Source: Paractinoplanes brasiliensis
GTDB lineage: Bacteria; Actinomycetota; Actinomycetes; Mycobacteriales; Micromonosporaceae
NCBI RefSeq assembly: GCF_004362215.1
Contig: NZ_SNWR01000002.1
Location: 2,170,001-2,234,000, forward strand
Direction of reading: 5' to 3'
DNA: 64,000 nt
Below the pieces are notes generated by a model that had not been told where the DNA came from, searched no databases, and was given only the letters and a program-made list of their open reading frames with translations. Every line of letters begins with the position of its first letter. Position 1 is the stretch's first letter. This document shows positions 22,349 through 31,269 of this stretch, piece by piece. Position numbers and translations under genes: made by a program.

Positions 22349-23737
22349 ATGAAGATGCGAAACAGATGGCTGGCCGGGCTTGCCGCCGTGGCCGCCGCGG
22401 CCGGACTGGCGTTGACGGTCACCGCGCAGCCGGCCGCCGCCGCCACCGGCATCAGGGTCAGCGGGACCCAGATCCTCGAGGCCAACGGCAACCCGTTCGT
22501 GATGCGCGGCGTCAACCACGCCCACACCTGGTACGCCGACCGGTTCTCGTCGCTCGCCGACATCAAGGCGCTGGGCGCCAACACCGTACGGGTCGTGCTC
22601 AGCACCGGCGACCGGTGGACCCGCAACGACGCCGCCGACGTGTCCCGGGTGATCGCCGAGTGCAAGCGGCTGCGCCTGATCTGCGTGCTCGAGGCCCACG
22701 ACACCACCGGGTACGGCGAGGACGCGGCCGCCACCACGCTGGCCCGCGCCACCGACTACTGGATCGGGATCAAGAGCGCCCTGGACGGCCAGGAGAACTA
22801 CGTCATCCTCAACATCGGGAACGAACCGTACGGGAACCAGAACGCCACCGGCTGGATCAACGACACCAAGACCGCGATCAGCCGCCTGCGCGCCGCCGGG
22901 TTCGCGCACGCCATCATGGTCGACGCGCCCAACTGGGGTCAGGACTGGCAGTTCGTCATGCGAGACAACGCGGCCTCGGTGTTCGCCGCCGACCCGCAGA
23001 AGAACACCATCTTCAGCATCCACATGTACGGCGTGTTCGACACCGCGGCCGAGATCACCGACTACGTCGGACGGTTCCAGACCGCCGGGCTGCCGCTGGT
23101 GATCGGCGAGTTCGGGCACAACCACTCCGACGGCAACCCGGACGAGGACGCCATCCTGGCCACCGCCCAGGCCCGCGGCATCGGTTACCTGGGCTGGTCG
23201 TGGAGCGGCAACGGCGGCGGGGTCGAATACCTCGACATGGTGACGAACTTCAACGCGTCCCAGCTGACCTCGTGGGGCGAGCGGCTCTTCAACGGTGCCA
23301 ACGGCATCAAGGCGACCGCACGCGAGGCGACCATCTACGGCGGGACGACGACACCGCCGACCCCTCCCCCGACCACTCCGCCCACGACGCCTCCCACCAC
23401 TCCCCCGACCACTCCGCCCACGACCGCGCCGCCCACGGGTGGTTGCACGGCCACGTACGCGGTGACCGGCTCGTGGGGCAGCGGCTTCCAGGGTGCGGTG
23501 ACCGTCACCGCCGGCCAGTCGGCGATCCGCGGGTGGACCGTCGCCTGGACGTGGCCCAGCGGGCAGCAGTTCACCAACACCTGGAACGCGGCGGTGACCA
23601 CCTCGGGCAGCACGATCACCGCCCGCAACATGTCCTACAACGGCAGCCTGGCCGCCGGGGGAACGACGACGTGGGGCTTCACCGCCTCGAGCACAGGCAC
23701 CAACACGTCCCCGGCCGTGACCTGCACCGCAGCATGA
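22349..23737 (+). CDS. Secreted endo-beta-1,4-mannanase (GH5 subfamily 8) with CBM2
   Basis: Secreted 462-residue enzyme. Signal peptide about 1-32, GH5 catalytic domain about 33-330, a Thr-Pro linker of PTTPP repeats about 331-371, and a CBM2 cellulose-binding module to the end (CTATYAVTGSWGSGFQG). Acid/base Glu159 is in NIGNEPYGN and nucleophile Glu254 in VIGEFGHNH. The sequence follows streptomycete mannanase ManA closely (VMRGVNHAHTWY, VDAPNWGQDW, GYLGWSWSGNGGGVEYLDM), so it is called a mannanase rather than a cellulase. GAGGTGAC precedes the ATG. A CebR-like operator suggests that cello-oligosaccharides control it. Confidence 0.93.
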   Translation: MKMRNRWLAGLAAVAAAAGLALTVTAQPAAAATGIRVSGTQILEANGNPFVMRGVNHAHTWYADRFSSLADIKALGANTVRVVLSTGDRWTRNDAADVSRVIAECKRLRLICVLEAHDTTGYGEDAAATTLARATDYWIGIKSALDGQENYVILNIGNEPYGNQNATGWINDTKTAISRLRAAGFAHAIMVDAPNWGQDWQFVMRDNAASVFAADPQKNTIFSIHMYGVFDTAAEITDYVGRFQTAGLPLVIGEFGHNHSDGNPDEDAILATAQARGIGYLGWSWSGNGGGVEYLDMVTNFNASQLTSWGERLFNGANGIKATAREATIYGGTTTPPTPPPTTPPTTPPTTPPTTPPTTAPPTGGCTATYAVTGSWGSGFQGAVTVTAGQSAIRGWTVAWTWPSGQQFTNTWNAAVTTSGSTITARNMSYNGSLAAGGTTTWGFTASSTGTNTSPAVTCTAA

Positions 23738-23771
23738 CCGTCCCCGCCTGACCACCCGGGCGGGCGCGGCC

Positions 23772-23814
23772 GTGCCGAGCCGGCACAACCGGCCGGACGG
23801 GCGTGACCCGCCCG
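23772..23814. terminator. Two small hairpins between convergent genes
   Basis: GTGCCG-AGC-CGGCAC (23772-23786) and CGGGCG-TGACC-CGCCCG (23798-23814) are two perfect 6-bp stems in the 139-bp space between the mannanase gene and the convergent methyltransferase gene. They could serve as a bidirectional terminator. No U-tract is present. Confidence 0.4.
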
Positions 23815-23876
23815 GATGCGGGACCCGCCAGGAGCGTCCGGACGCGGGAGCCACCCGGACGCGGGGCCCACGCGGC

Positions 23877-24662
23877 TCAGTCCTTGATGGCCACCCCGCA
23901 GTACTGATTGACGTCGACATCGCCGGCGCCGGTGTCCGGACGCCAGCGGTTGCACGGCACCACTCCGGGCTCCAGCAGCCGCAGCCCGTCGAAGAAGCGG
24001 CCGATTTGCGCGGCACTCCGATACTTGATCTTCGGGGTGCCGCGCTCGTTCCAGAAGTCCACGATCCGCTTGGCCTCGCCGGTGTTGATGTCGTCGCAGC
24101 CGTGCGCGACCACCAGGCAGCTGCCGGCGGGCACGGCGTCGACCAGCGTGCGGACGGCGGCCAGCGCGGCCTCGTCGTCCCGCAGGAAGTGCAGGATCCC
24201 GAGCAGCGTCAGCGCGACCGGCCGGCCGAAGTCGAGCGTGTCCGCGGCGGCACGCAGGATCGTTTCCGGGTCGTTGAGGTCGGCCTCGACGTACTCCGTC
24301 CGCCCCTCGGCGCTGCCGGTCAGCAGCGTGCGGGCGTGCACGAGCACCAGCGGATCGTTGTCGACGTAGACCACCCGCGTCTCCGGCGCGACGGCCTGAG
24401 CCACCTGATGCGTGTTGTCGGCGGTGGGCAGCCCCGAGCCGATGTCGAGGATCTGCCGGATCCCGCCCTCGGCAACCAGGTGCCGCACCGAGCGGCGCAG
24501 GAACTTCCTGTCCTCCTGAGCGAGCGTGACGATCGACGGCAGGATCCCCGCGATCACGTCCCCGGCCTCCCGATCGACCGGGAAGTTGTCGGTGCCGCCG
24601 AGCCAGTAGTTCCACAGCCGCGCCGAGTGCGGCGTGCTCGTGTCCAGTCGCGGGTCCGTCAT
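23877..24662 (-). CDS. DUF574 family SAM-dependent methyltransferase
   Basis: A 261-residue protein of the actinobacterial DUF574 (S-adenosyl methyltransferase) family. The N-terminus PHSARLWNYWLGGTDNFPVD is the family hallmark. SAM binding is seen in ILDIGSGLPTADNTHQ and VVYVDNDPLVLVHAR. Streptomyces genomes carry dozens of such genes of unknown substrate. It is a single gene on the minus strand with no informative neighbour. Confidence 0.93.
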   Translation of the reverse strand: MTDPRLDTSTPHSARLWNYWLGGTDNFPVDREAGDVIAGILPSIVTLAQEDRKFLRRSVRHLVAEGGIRQILDIGSGLPTADNTHQVAQAVAPETRVVYVDNDPLVLVHARTLLTGSAEGRTEYVEADLNDPETILRAAADTLDFGRPVALTLLGILHFLRDDEAALAAVRTLVDAVPAGSCLVVAHGCDDINTGEAKRIVDFWNERGTPKIKYRSAAQIGRFFDGLRLLEPGVVPCNRWRPDTGAGDVDVNQYCGVAIKD

Positions 24663-24736
24663 GCGCTCCCCCTCGGTCCACAGTGGTCAGCGCATCACAT
24701 GGTGTCAGCCCGTACGCCGCCGCGGAAGCGCCACGG

Positions 24737-24964
24737 TCAGGCCGGGATCAGCTCCTCCCGGGCGGCGTTGCGCAGCCGGCCGCAGTTGGTGCAGGCGACG
24801 AAGTGGCGGGCGGGCCGCACCGGGAACAACGGCACGAAGAACAGGCTGAACTTCGTCGTACGCCGGATCAGGGTTTGCGCCGCCGTGGCCCCGCAGACCT
24901 CGCACACCCCCAGCCGCGAGCCGACGATCTTGTCTTTGCCACGCACTCCGAAGATGAGAAACAC
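24737..24964 (-). CDS. Small zinc-ribbon protein
   Basis: A 75-residue protein with two CxxC pairs (CEVCG near residue 21 and CTNCG near residue 58), which form a zinc ribbon. The middle segment RRTTKFSLFFVPLFPVR is hydrophobic and matches the conserved core of the zinc-ribbon family found across actinobacteria and firmicutes. Function is unknown. It is a stand-alone gene. Confidence 0.85.
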   Translation of the reverse strand: MFLIFGVRGKDKIVGSRLGVCEVCGATAAQTLIRRTTKFSLFFVPLFPVRPARHFVACTNCGRLRNAAREELIPA

Positions 24965-25093
24965 CCCTCAACCGTACGTCGCAAGCCCGGTCACCGCCGG
25001 TCAGCAAGCTCACCGGAGCGTTGCGGAGCACGGTCGAGCGTTCCATCGACACGATTTGCCGGAAGCGATGCCCGGCAAATGGCCGCCCGGCGG

Positions 25094-25792
25094 TCAGGCG
25101 CTCGGTGATCCGCGCCCGGTTGACCAGCCCGGTGCGCGGGCCGGTGACGGCCGGACGGCGCCGGCGGCGACGAGGACCCGGGTGTCGTCCTCCGGTTCGA
25201 CGGGGACGTTGTCACGCCGGCGGCGGCCCCACAGCCGGCGGCCCAGCTCGGACAGCGCGGTGATCGCCAGGGCGAGGCCGAGCCCGGTCGCCAGCCCCAG
25301 CGCCGGGTTCGACTCGAAGGCCGCGCCGCCCAGGTAGCCGACCAGGCCGGAGTACGTGGCCCAGACGACGGCGGCGATGCCGGTGAACAGCGAGAAGCGG
25401 CGCAGGGGGTAACCGGTCGCGCCGCCGGCCGTGACGACCGCGGTGCGGCCCCCGGGGACGAAGCGGCCCGCGATGATGAGCGCGCCGCCCCGGCGATGCA
25501 GGTGCGGGCCGACCCTGCCGGCGAGCCGGGCAAGGCGGCCGTCCCGGCGGCGGGTGCGCAGGAGCCGGCCGAGGGCATACCCGATGTGGTCGCCGATGAA
25601 CGCGCCCACCGCGGCCAGCACGATGATCAGCGGCAACGACGGGATGCCGGACACGGCGAAGACGGCGGCCGCGATGACAACGGTCTCCGCCGGGACGATC
25701 GGCAGGAACGCGTCGAGCAGCGCCAGCACGAGGACGACCAGGTAGACGACGGGCGAGGTCATCAGGGACTCGATCCAGTGCATCAACTCCAC
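25094..25792 (-). CDS. DedA-family membrane protein
   Basis: A 232-residue DedA (SNARE-associated) protein with about five hydrophobic segments. Family motifs seen are PAETVVIAAAVFA near the N-terminus, GAFIGDHIGYALGR, and RFVPGGRTAVVTAGGATGYP with the conserved RxxPxxR. DedA proteins help to maintain membrane potential and recycle lipid carriers such as undecaprenyl phosphate. The GTG at 25792 was chosen because GGAGGAGGG precedes it; this start overlaps the stop of the DUF998 gene by ten bases. The C-terminal 40 residues are hydrophilic and probably cytoplasmic. Confidence 0.9.
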   Translation of the reverse strand: MELMHWIESLMTSPVVYLVVLVLALLDAFLPIVPAETVVIAAAVFAVSGIPSLPLIIVLAAVGAFIGDHIGYALGRLLRTRRRDGRLARLAGRVGPHLHRRGGALIIAGRFVPGGRTAVVTAGGATGYPLRRFSLFTGIAAVVWATYSGLVGYLGGAAFESNPALGLATGLGLALAITALSELGRRLWGRRRRDNVPVEPEDDTRVLVAAGAVRPSPARAPGWSTGRGSPSA

Positions 25793-26439
25793 CGGGATCC
25801 CTCCTCCGCTTCGAGAACCCAGGCGCAGAGGCCGACCACGACCAGCACGAGCGCCAGGAGGATGCGTTCAGCCAGTCCCGCGTACGCGGGAAGGCCTTGA
25901 TCAAGCAGCACGGCAGGGCCGTTGACCAGGGCGAAGACGAGGCACGCGACCACCGCCGACCAGCCCGCGGCCCGCAGCGCGCGCACCCGGCCGGTCGACG
26001 CCCGCCGCCCGGCCAGATGTGCGACGAGCAGGGCGAAAAGAGGGGGCAGGACGGCCATCACGCCGGCCGCGCCCCGATGGACGACCGCGGCCACCCCGGG
26101 CTCGGTTCCGGACAGGTTGGTCGGGAAGACCGCGAGCGCGATCAGCGACACCGGCCACGCCCCGATCAGCACGGTCAGCAACCCGGTCAGCCCGTCCGGC
26201 GGGAACGCGCGGCGGACACCGGCCAGCAGCCAGACCCCTGCCGCGGCCAAGCCGCACGACGCCAGGACGAGCAGGACGGCGCCGGGCACGGTCGAGATCG
26301 ACTCGCTGAGCATCTGGTTCACCGGGTCGACGTCGCCGACCACGAGCAGCGCCGCGCCGGCCACCGTGGCCAGGGCGAGGCTCAGCTGGGTCCGGCGGTA
26401 CCACTGGCCGCCGACGGCCCGGACGGTCGTGGCGGTCAC
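25783..26439 (-). CDS. DUF998-family integral membrane protein
   Basis: A 218-residue protein with about six membrane segments. The segment VDPVNQMLSESISTVPGAVLL is typical of DUF998 proteins. Function is unknown. It starts at GTG 26439 and is located between two DedA genes on the same strand with short spacing, so the three probably form an operon of membrane proteins. Confidence 0.8.
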   Translation of the reverse strand: MTATTVRAVGGQWYRRTQLSLALATVAGAALLVVGDVDPVNQMLSESISTVPGAVLLVLASCGLAAAGVWLLAGVRRAFPPDGLTGLLTVLIGAWPVSLIALAVFPTNLSGTEPGVAAVVHRGAAGVMAVLPPLFALLVAHLAGRRASTGRVRALRAAGWSAVVACLVFALVNGPAVLLDQGLPAYAGLAERILLALVLVVVGLCAWVLEAEEGSRWS

Positions 26440-26470
26440 CGGGCCACCCCGGCATGAACGAGGACGCGCA

Positions 26471-27022
26471 TCAGACGGTGCCCTTTCGTCGGTAGTAGCG
26501 CTTCATGGCGAGGTGGAAGCCGAACACCGGCACGGCGACCGCCCCGGTGAGCAGGAAGATGCCGCCCGGCAACGCGAGCAGCGCGGTGAGCTGGGTGCCG
26601 AGCAGCGCCCCGAGACCGATCAGGAGCAGACCGCGTACGGCGGCAGTGGCCCCCACCCAGGCGGCGAACCGGCGGTACGAGATCCGGGACAGCCCGGCCC
26701 ACACGAAGGCGGGCAGGGCGACGACGTCGACGATCTTGGCGGTGATGACCAGCCGTGGCAGCGGGACGTCGGCCGGCCTGCCCAGCTTGAGTTTGCGTAG
26801 CCAGACGGCCACCCACGGCCGGCGGGCGGCGCGGCCGACGAGGTAGAGCAGGGTGTCACCGGCCACCTCGGCCAGCACGATGATCAGCCAGATCGGCCAG
26901 AACGCCGCCGCGCCGGCCGACACGAGCGTCCCCGCGGTGATCGTGGCGGCCGGACCCTCCAGGAGCACGAGAGGACCGAGCACCAGGTAGGGGTGCTCGA
27001 GCACGGCCTGCGTCAGATCCAT
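26471..27022 (-). CDS. DedA-like (VTT domain) membrane protein
   Basis: A 183-residue membrane protein of the DedA/VTT group, more divergent than the copy at 25094. Seen: the amphipathic opening HPYLVLGPLVLLEGPAAT, then EVAGDTLLYLVGRAAR and the conserved LPRLVITAKIVDVVALPAFVWAG region. It lacks the C-terminal tail of the other DedA. The start MDLTQAVLEHP was chosen over an in-frame ATG at 27127 because DedA proteins start near this point. It is the first gene of the three-gene membrane operon. Confidence 0.8.
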   Translation of the reverse strand: MDLTQAVLEHPYLVLGPLVLLEGPAATITAGTLVSAGAAAFWPIWLIIVLAEVAGDTLLYLVGRAARRPWVAVWLRKLKLGRPADVPLPRLVITAKIVDVVALPAFVWAGLSRISYRRFAAWVGATAAVRGLLLIGLGALLGTQLTALLALPGGIFLLTGAVAVPVFGFHLAMKRYYRRKGTV

Positions 27023-27218
27023 GCCGAGAAGACTCGTGCCACGGTTACGTCCGGGGCGTCCCTCCGCGGAGCCGTTCCGGATAGCTCTGTCGTAGGGGGT
27101 CGGGTGCTCCCCCGGTATCGTGGACACCGTTACGCGACGCCGCCCGGAGGTTGATCACGATGCACCCGTCCTAGCGACCGCCCCGGCCCGGGGCGGCACG
27201 GAGCCGGAAGGCGACCGT

Positions 27219-27548
27219 ATGAGCAGGACAGACAAGACCCGCCCGTGGTGGGTCCAGATGGCCGACGCGCCGATGACCGCGTGCCGGCCGCATCACGATC
27301 ACCGGTTCGGGCCGTGCACCCTGCCCGACGAGATCAACCGCGACACGGCCGGGCTGGGCGACGCCCGGGGCGGATGCCACTGGGCGGGCACGGCGTCGTA
27401 CTGGTACCGCCGCTGCGAGAGCAAGGGCCACCGCGAGTGGGCGCAGATGCGGCGCACCGAAAACCGCCGCGACCGCCATCAGGCCCGCCGTCGGCTGCGC
27501 TCGCGATACCGGCAGCAGCCGCCGGGCATGATCGGGAGTGGGGTATAA
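27219..27548 (+). CDS. Conserved small Cys/His-rich hypothetical protein
   Basis: Not recognised as a named family. The 109-residue protein contains Trp, His and Cys positions that look conserved (RPWWVQMADAP, CRPHHDHRFGPCTLP, GGCHWAGTASYWYRRC), which could bind a metal or form disulfides, followed by an Arg-rich tail of about 35 residues. The start MSRTDKTRPWW is preceded by CGGAAGG. It ends 7 bases before the trkH start and might be co-transcribed with the potassium genes. Confidence 0.65.
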   Translation: MSRTDKTRPWWVQMADAPMTACRPHHDHRFGPCTLPDEINRDTAGLGDARGGCHWAGTASYWYRRCESKGHREWAQMRRTENRRDRHQARRRLRSRYRQQPPGMIGSGV

Positions 27549-27555
27549 CTCTCTG

Positions 27556-28893
27556 ATGCGCCCCGCCCGTCCCCGTCCGGCGCGGACCGTGACGGTGGCG
27601 TTTCTTGGGGCGATCGCGGTCGGCACCGCGTTGCTGCTCCTGCCGGTCTCGCGGGCCGGGCCGGAATCGCCTTCGTTGCTGACGGCGCTGTTCACGGCGA
27701 CCTCGGCGGTCACCACGTCCGGGATGACGATCGCCGACACGGCCACCTACTGGTCCGGGTTCGGGCACGTGCTGCTGACGGTGCTGACCCAGGCCGGCGG
27801 GTTCGGCATCACCACGATCGCGACGCTGGCCGGGCTGCTGGTGTCGCAGCGGCTGGGGCTGCGCGGACGGATGATGGCCGGGGTCGAGACCAACACCGGG
27901 GTGGCCCACGGCGACGTACGGCAGGTGCTGGTGCTGGCCGCCGTCGTCATGCTCGCGGGCGAGACCGTGATCGCGACGATCTTCGCCGCCCGGCTGCACC
28001 TGGCCTACGACGTCCCTTGGGGCCAGGCCGCGTGGGAGGGGGTGTTCAACGCCGTCCAGGCCTTCAACAACTGCGGTTTCTCGCTGCGCAGCGACGGCCT
28101 GACCGGTTTCGCCGGCGACTGGTGGATCTGCGTGCCGCTGACCCTGGGCGTGATCGTGGGCGGCATCGGCGTGCCGGTGCTCCACGAGATCGGCCGCCAG
28201 ACGCGCCGGCCCGCCGCCTGGTCGACCCACACCCGGCTCACCGTGGGCGGCACGCTGGTGCTGCTGGTGGCCGGGTTCGCGGCAGTGCTGGCCCTCGAGT
28301 GGGGCAACGCCGCGACGCTGGGCCCGCTCGGCGTGCCGGGAAAGATCCTGGCAGCGTTCGTGCAGGGCACGATCCCCCGCTCGGGCGGCTTCAACACGGT
28401 TGACTACGGCGCGATGAACGAGGACACGTCGGCCGTCGTGGTCGCGCTGATGTTCATCGGCGGCGGCAGCGCGAGCACCGCGGGCGGCATCAAGGTCACG
28501 ACGTTCCTCCTGCTCGCGTACGTGATCTGGGCCGAGGTGCGCGGCGAGCGCGACGTGGTGATCGGGCGTCGCCGCATCGCCGAGGCCACCCAGCGGCAGG
28601 CCGGCACGGTCGCGTTCCTCGGGGCGGCCACAGTCGCCACGGGCACGCTGGTGCTGCTCGTGATGACCGACGGGGTGCCGTTCGACAGGGCCCTGTTCGA
28701 GATCATGTCGGCGTTCAGCACGGCCGGTCTGACCACCGGGCTCACCGGCGAGCTGTCCGCGGCCGGGCAGCTGGTCCTGAGTGCGATGATGTTCATCGGT
28801 CGTGTCGGGACGGTCGCCGTCGCGTCGGCACTGGCCCTCAACACCCGTCAACGGCGGTACAGGTATCCGGAGGAGCGACCCATCGTTGGCTGA
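27556..28893 (+). CDS. trkH: TrkH/KtrB-family potassium uptake membrane protein
   Basis: A 445-residue ion channel-like subunit for K+ uptake. Four pore (P-loop) segments can be seen: ATSAVTTSGMTIAD, FNAVQAFNNCGFSL, TIPRSGGFNTVDY and MSAFSTAGLTTGL. The length and eight or more membrane segments fit KtrB/TrkH. The ATG at 27556 was preferred to an upstream GTG at 27538. The stop codon overlaps the start of the regulatory subunit gene by eight bases, so the two are translationally coupled. Confidence 0.93.
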   Translation: MRPARPRPARTVTVAFLGAIAVGTALLLLPVSRAGPESPSLLTALFTATSAVTTSGMTIADTATYWSGFGHVLLTVLTQAGGFGITTIATLAGLLVSQRLGLRGRMMAGVETNTGVAHGDVRQVLVLAAVVMLAGETVIATIFAARLHLAYDVPWGQAAWEGVFNAVQAFNNCGFSLRSDGLTGFAGDWWICVPLTLGVIVGGIGVPVLHEIGRQTRRPAAWSTHTRLTVGGTLVLLVAGFAAVLALEWGNAATLGPLGVPGKILAAFVQGTIPRSGGFNTVDYGAMNEDTSAVVVALMFIGGGSASTAGGIKVTTFLLLAYVIWAEVRGERDVVIGRRRIAEATQRQAGTVAFLGAATVATGTLVLLVMTDGVPFDRALFEIMSAFSTAGLTTGLTGELSAAGQLVLSAMMFIGRVGTVAVASALALNTRQRRYRYPEERPIVG

Positions 28894-29548
28894 GAAGGAC
28901 GACGAGAACGTGGTGGTCATCGGGCTGGGCCGGTTCGGCGGGCAGGTGGCCGACTCGCTGCTGCGCCTGGGTCACGAGGTGCTCGGCATCGACGAGGACC
29001 CCGAACTGGTGCAGCAGTGGTCGGACAGGCTGACCCATGTGGTGCAGGCCGACGCCACCGACGAGGACGCGCTGCTGCAGGTCGGCATCAAGGAGTTCGA
29101 CCGGGCGGTCGTGGGGATCGGCAACGACATCGAGGCGAGCGTGCTCACCGTGGTCACCCTGAGCGAGCTGGGTGTGGGTGACATCTGGGCCAAGGCGGTC
29201 TCACCCAAGCACGGCCGGATCCTGCGCTCGGTCGGCGCCCACCACGTGATCCATCCGGAGATCACCATGGGTGAGCGCGTGGCCCACCTGATCGCCAGCC
29301 GCATGCTCGACTTCTTCGAGTTCGACGACGGGTTCGCCATCGCCAGGACCCGGGCCCCGCGCGACTCGGCCGGACGCACCCTGGCCGACCTGGCCCTGCT
29401 CAGCCGGCACGGCATCACGGTTGTCGGCGTCAAGACCCACGGCACGGATTTCGTGTACGCAGCCCCCGAGACCGTGGTGCCCGAACACGCCGAGCTCGTG
29501 GTGGCGGGCCGGACCGAGCTTGTGCAGCGCTTCGCGGCGACGACCTGA
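28886..29548 (+). CDS. trkA: TrkA/KtrA-family potassium uptake regulatory subunit
   Basis: Cytoplasmic gating ring subunit of 220 residues. An N-terminal Rossmann RCK domain binds nucleotide (VVVIGLGRFGGQVADSLL and acidic IDEDPEL), with a TrkA-C domain from about 140 on. It starts at TTG 28886, chosen because the RBS GGAGGAG is located 7 bases upstream and because residues after it match the family start; it overlaps trkH by eight bases. The last codons lie in a 16-bp tandem repeat. Confidence 0.92.
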   Translation: MAEKDDENVVVIGLGRFGGQVADSLLRLGHEVLGIDEDPELVQQWSDRLTHVVQADATDEDALLQVGIKEFDRAVVGIGNDIEASVLTVVTLSELGVGDIWAKAVSPKHGRILRSVGAHHVIHPEITMGERVAHLIASRMLDFFEFDDGFAIARTRAPRDSAGRTLADLALLSRHGITVVGVKTHGTDFVYAAPETVVPEHAELVVAGRTELVQRFAATT

Positions 29549-29632
29549 GCAAGCGACGACCTGAGCAAGCAACGACCCGAGCACGAGACGACCCGAGCAC
29601 GAGACGACCCGAGCACGCGGCAACCTGAGCGC
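29537..29632. repeat. Six tandem 16-bp repeats starting inside the trkA stop region
   Basis: The unit GCGACGACCTGAGCAA is repeated six times with increasing divergence (29537, 29553, 29569, 29585, 29601, 29617). The first unit contains the last codons and the TGA stop of trkA. Later units read GAGACGACCCGAGCAC. It fills the gap between trkA and the convergent hypothetical gene, so it may be a byproduct of replication slippage near a transcription end. Confidence 0.9.
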
Positions 29633-29658
29633 GTGCCGGCATGCCACCTCCGGGGGGG

Positions 29659-30207
29659 TCAGCGCTCCCAGACGGCGGCGGCTTCCTTGTCGAGCTGCGG
29701 GACCCAGCCGAGGGCCATCGGGCGGGCGGCCGTCTTGGGGAAGGTCAGCTTGAGGGTGCCGGCGCCGGGCTCGAAGCGGACCCGCTTGCGCTGGGCAGGC
29801 TCGTTCTCCCAGCCCTCGAGGTCGTAAACCGTGAACAGGGCCGGGTCGATCGTGAACGGACGGTCGGCCCGGACCGCGAGGGTGGCCGTGGCCGACTTGG
29901 CGGCGTACTCGGCCGTGGTCAGCGTGACGGTGGCGACGCGGGCCGTGCCCTTCTTGACCGTGACGACCTGGCTGGCCTGGTGGTAGGTGAGGCCCTTGTC
30001 GGCCGAGGACACGGCCGGGAGCGGGGCGGGAGTCGCGAAGGCGGGCACGGCGGGAACTCCCTGCGCCGCCGGAGCAGCCTGGGCCGCCGGGGCCGCCTGC
30101 CTTGCCGGAGTTGCCTGGGAGCGTTCCTGGGCCGCGGCGGTGCCGGCGACGGCGGCCACGACGCCCGCGACGCCGATCACGATCAGCGACACGATGGGCT
30201 TCTTCAT
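29659..30207 (-). CDS. Secreted hypothetical protein
   Basis: Not recognised. A signal peptide (about residues 1-25, ending AAA) leads into a low-complexity Ala/Pro/Gln linker of about 45 residues and then a 110-residue beta-rich domain (LTYHQASQVVTVKKGTARV, FTIDPALFTVYDLEGW). It could be a cell-surface or periplasmic domain. The end of the gene contains AGCGCTCCCA, which resembles half a CebR box but lies at the 3' end and is not considered an operator. Convergent with trkA. Confidence 0.75.
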   Translation of the reverse strand: MKKPIVSLIVIGVAGVVAAVAGTAAAQERSQATPARQAAPAAQAAPAAQGVPAVPAFATPAPLPAVSSADKGLTYHQASQVVTVKKGTARVATVTLTTAEYAAKSATATLAVRADRPFTIDPALFTVYDLEGWENEPAQRKRVRFEPGAGTLKLTFPKTAARPMALGWVPQLDKEAAAVWER

Positions 30208-30302
30208 GCTGGCGGCTCCCCGGATCGGCGGTGCAGTCCTGCAGGGTACCGGATGAAGGCATCCTCAGGGGTCCGCACCGCCCGATCCGGGTGATTCTTC
30301 GC

Positions 30303-31223
30303 TTAGTTGGCGGCGTCGAGCCTTTCCCGTACGGCGGGGTCAAGCTTGACATCGCGGGCCGCCATCACCTCGTCGAGGCGCTCCACGGTGCTCGCCCCGA
30401 CGATCGGCCACACCTCGGGGTCACCGCCGAGCAGCCACGACAGCACCACCTGGTTCTGGGAAACACCCAGCTCACCGGCCACCTCGGACAGCAGAGCCAG
30501 GCGCCGGGCGGTGCCGGGGTGGTCGTACGCCTCCTCCAGCGGACGGTCGGCCCGCCCGTACGCCCCGTTGATGAGCGTCGAGTACGCCCACAGGTCGAGG
30601 CCGGGTGTCGAGCGTACGTAGTCGAGGGTCTCCGGGAACACCTGCCGGTGCGACCACGACTCCAGGGCCGCGCCGGGACGGGGTTGCGCGTACGAGTGCC
30701 GCAACTGCAACGCCGACCAGCCGCTGCCCAGGGCGCGAGCCTGCTCGACCCGCCAGGCCGGGGTGTTCGAGGCCCCCGTACGCCGGGTCAGGCCCTCGCG
30801 GAGCAGCTCACCGAACACGCCGGCGGTCTCGGCGAGCGGCACCGACCGGTCCTCCACATGGGCCCAGTACATGTCCACGTGATCCACTCCGAGGCGCCGC
30901 AGGCTGCCGGTGACGGCCTGCCGGATCGTGGGCGCGGCCAGCCCCTCCATGGCTTCGAGCCCGCGGGCCGGGTCGGTCGGCTCGGCCCCGCACTTGGTGC
31001 TGATCAGCACCCGTTCGCGCATGCCGGGCCGGGCGGCCAGCCAGCGGCCGATCACCTGCTCGCTGTGCCCGCCCAGGCCCGACGGGTGCTCCCAGAACGC
31101 GTAGTTGTTGGCGGTGTCGATCCACCGGCCGCCGAGTTCGACGAACCGGTCGAGCAGGGCGAACGAGTCCCGCTCGCCGATCCTGGTCCCGAACAGCATT
31201 GCTCCCAGCACGATCTCTGTCAT
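30303..31223 (-). CDS. Aldo/keto reductase
   Basis: NAD(P)H-dependent reductase of 306 residues with an (alpha/beta)8 fold. The catalytic Tyr is in DTANNYAFWE, the Lys in LISTKCGAEP and the His in VDMYWAHVED; the C-terminal cofactor site is seen in IVGASTVERLDEVM. The start MTEIVLGAMLFG was chosen as the family start. Substrate is unknown and there is no operon context. Confidence 0.92.
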   Translation of the reverse strand: MTEIVLGAMLFGTRIGERDSFALLDRFVELGGRWIDTANNYAFWEHPSGLGGHSEQVIGRWLAARPGMRERVLISTKCGAEPTDPARGLEAMEGLAAPTIRQAVTGSLRRLGVDHVDMYWAHVEDRSVPLAETAGVFGELLREGLTRRTGASNTPAWRVEQARALGSGWSALQLRHSYAQPRPGAALESWSHRQVFPETLDYVRSTPGLDLWAYSTLINGAYGRADRPLEEAYDHPGTARRLALLSEVAGELGVSQNQVVLSWLLGGDPEVWPIVGASTVERLDEVMAARDVKLDPAVRERLDAAN

Positions 31224-31269
31224 GCCGTCGGATGCTGCCCCTTCGAGTGCGCTCGAAGTCAAGAACCGG

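Noticed and set aside
22349..23737. Annotation of the GH5-CBM2 enzyme as an endoglucanase
   Set aside because: The CebR-like box suggests cellulose use, but the catalytic domain follows ManA-type mannanases of GH5 subfamily 8 over its whole length.
29658..29671. GTCAGCGCTCCCAG as a CebR-like operator
   Set aside because: Only one half-site matches and it overlaps the 3' end and stop codon of a minus-strand gene, so it has no promoter to control.
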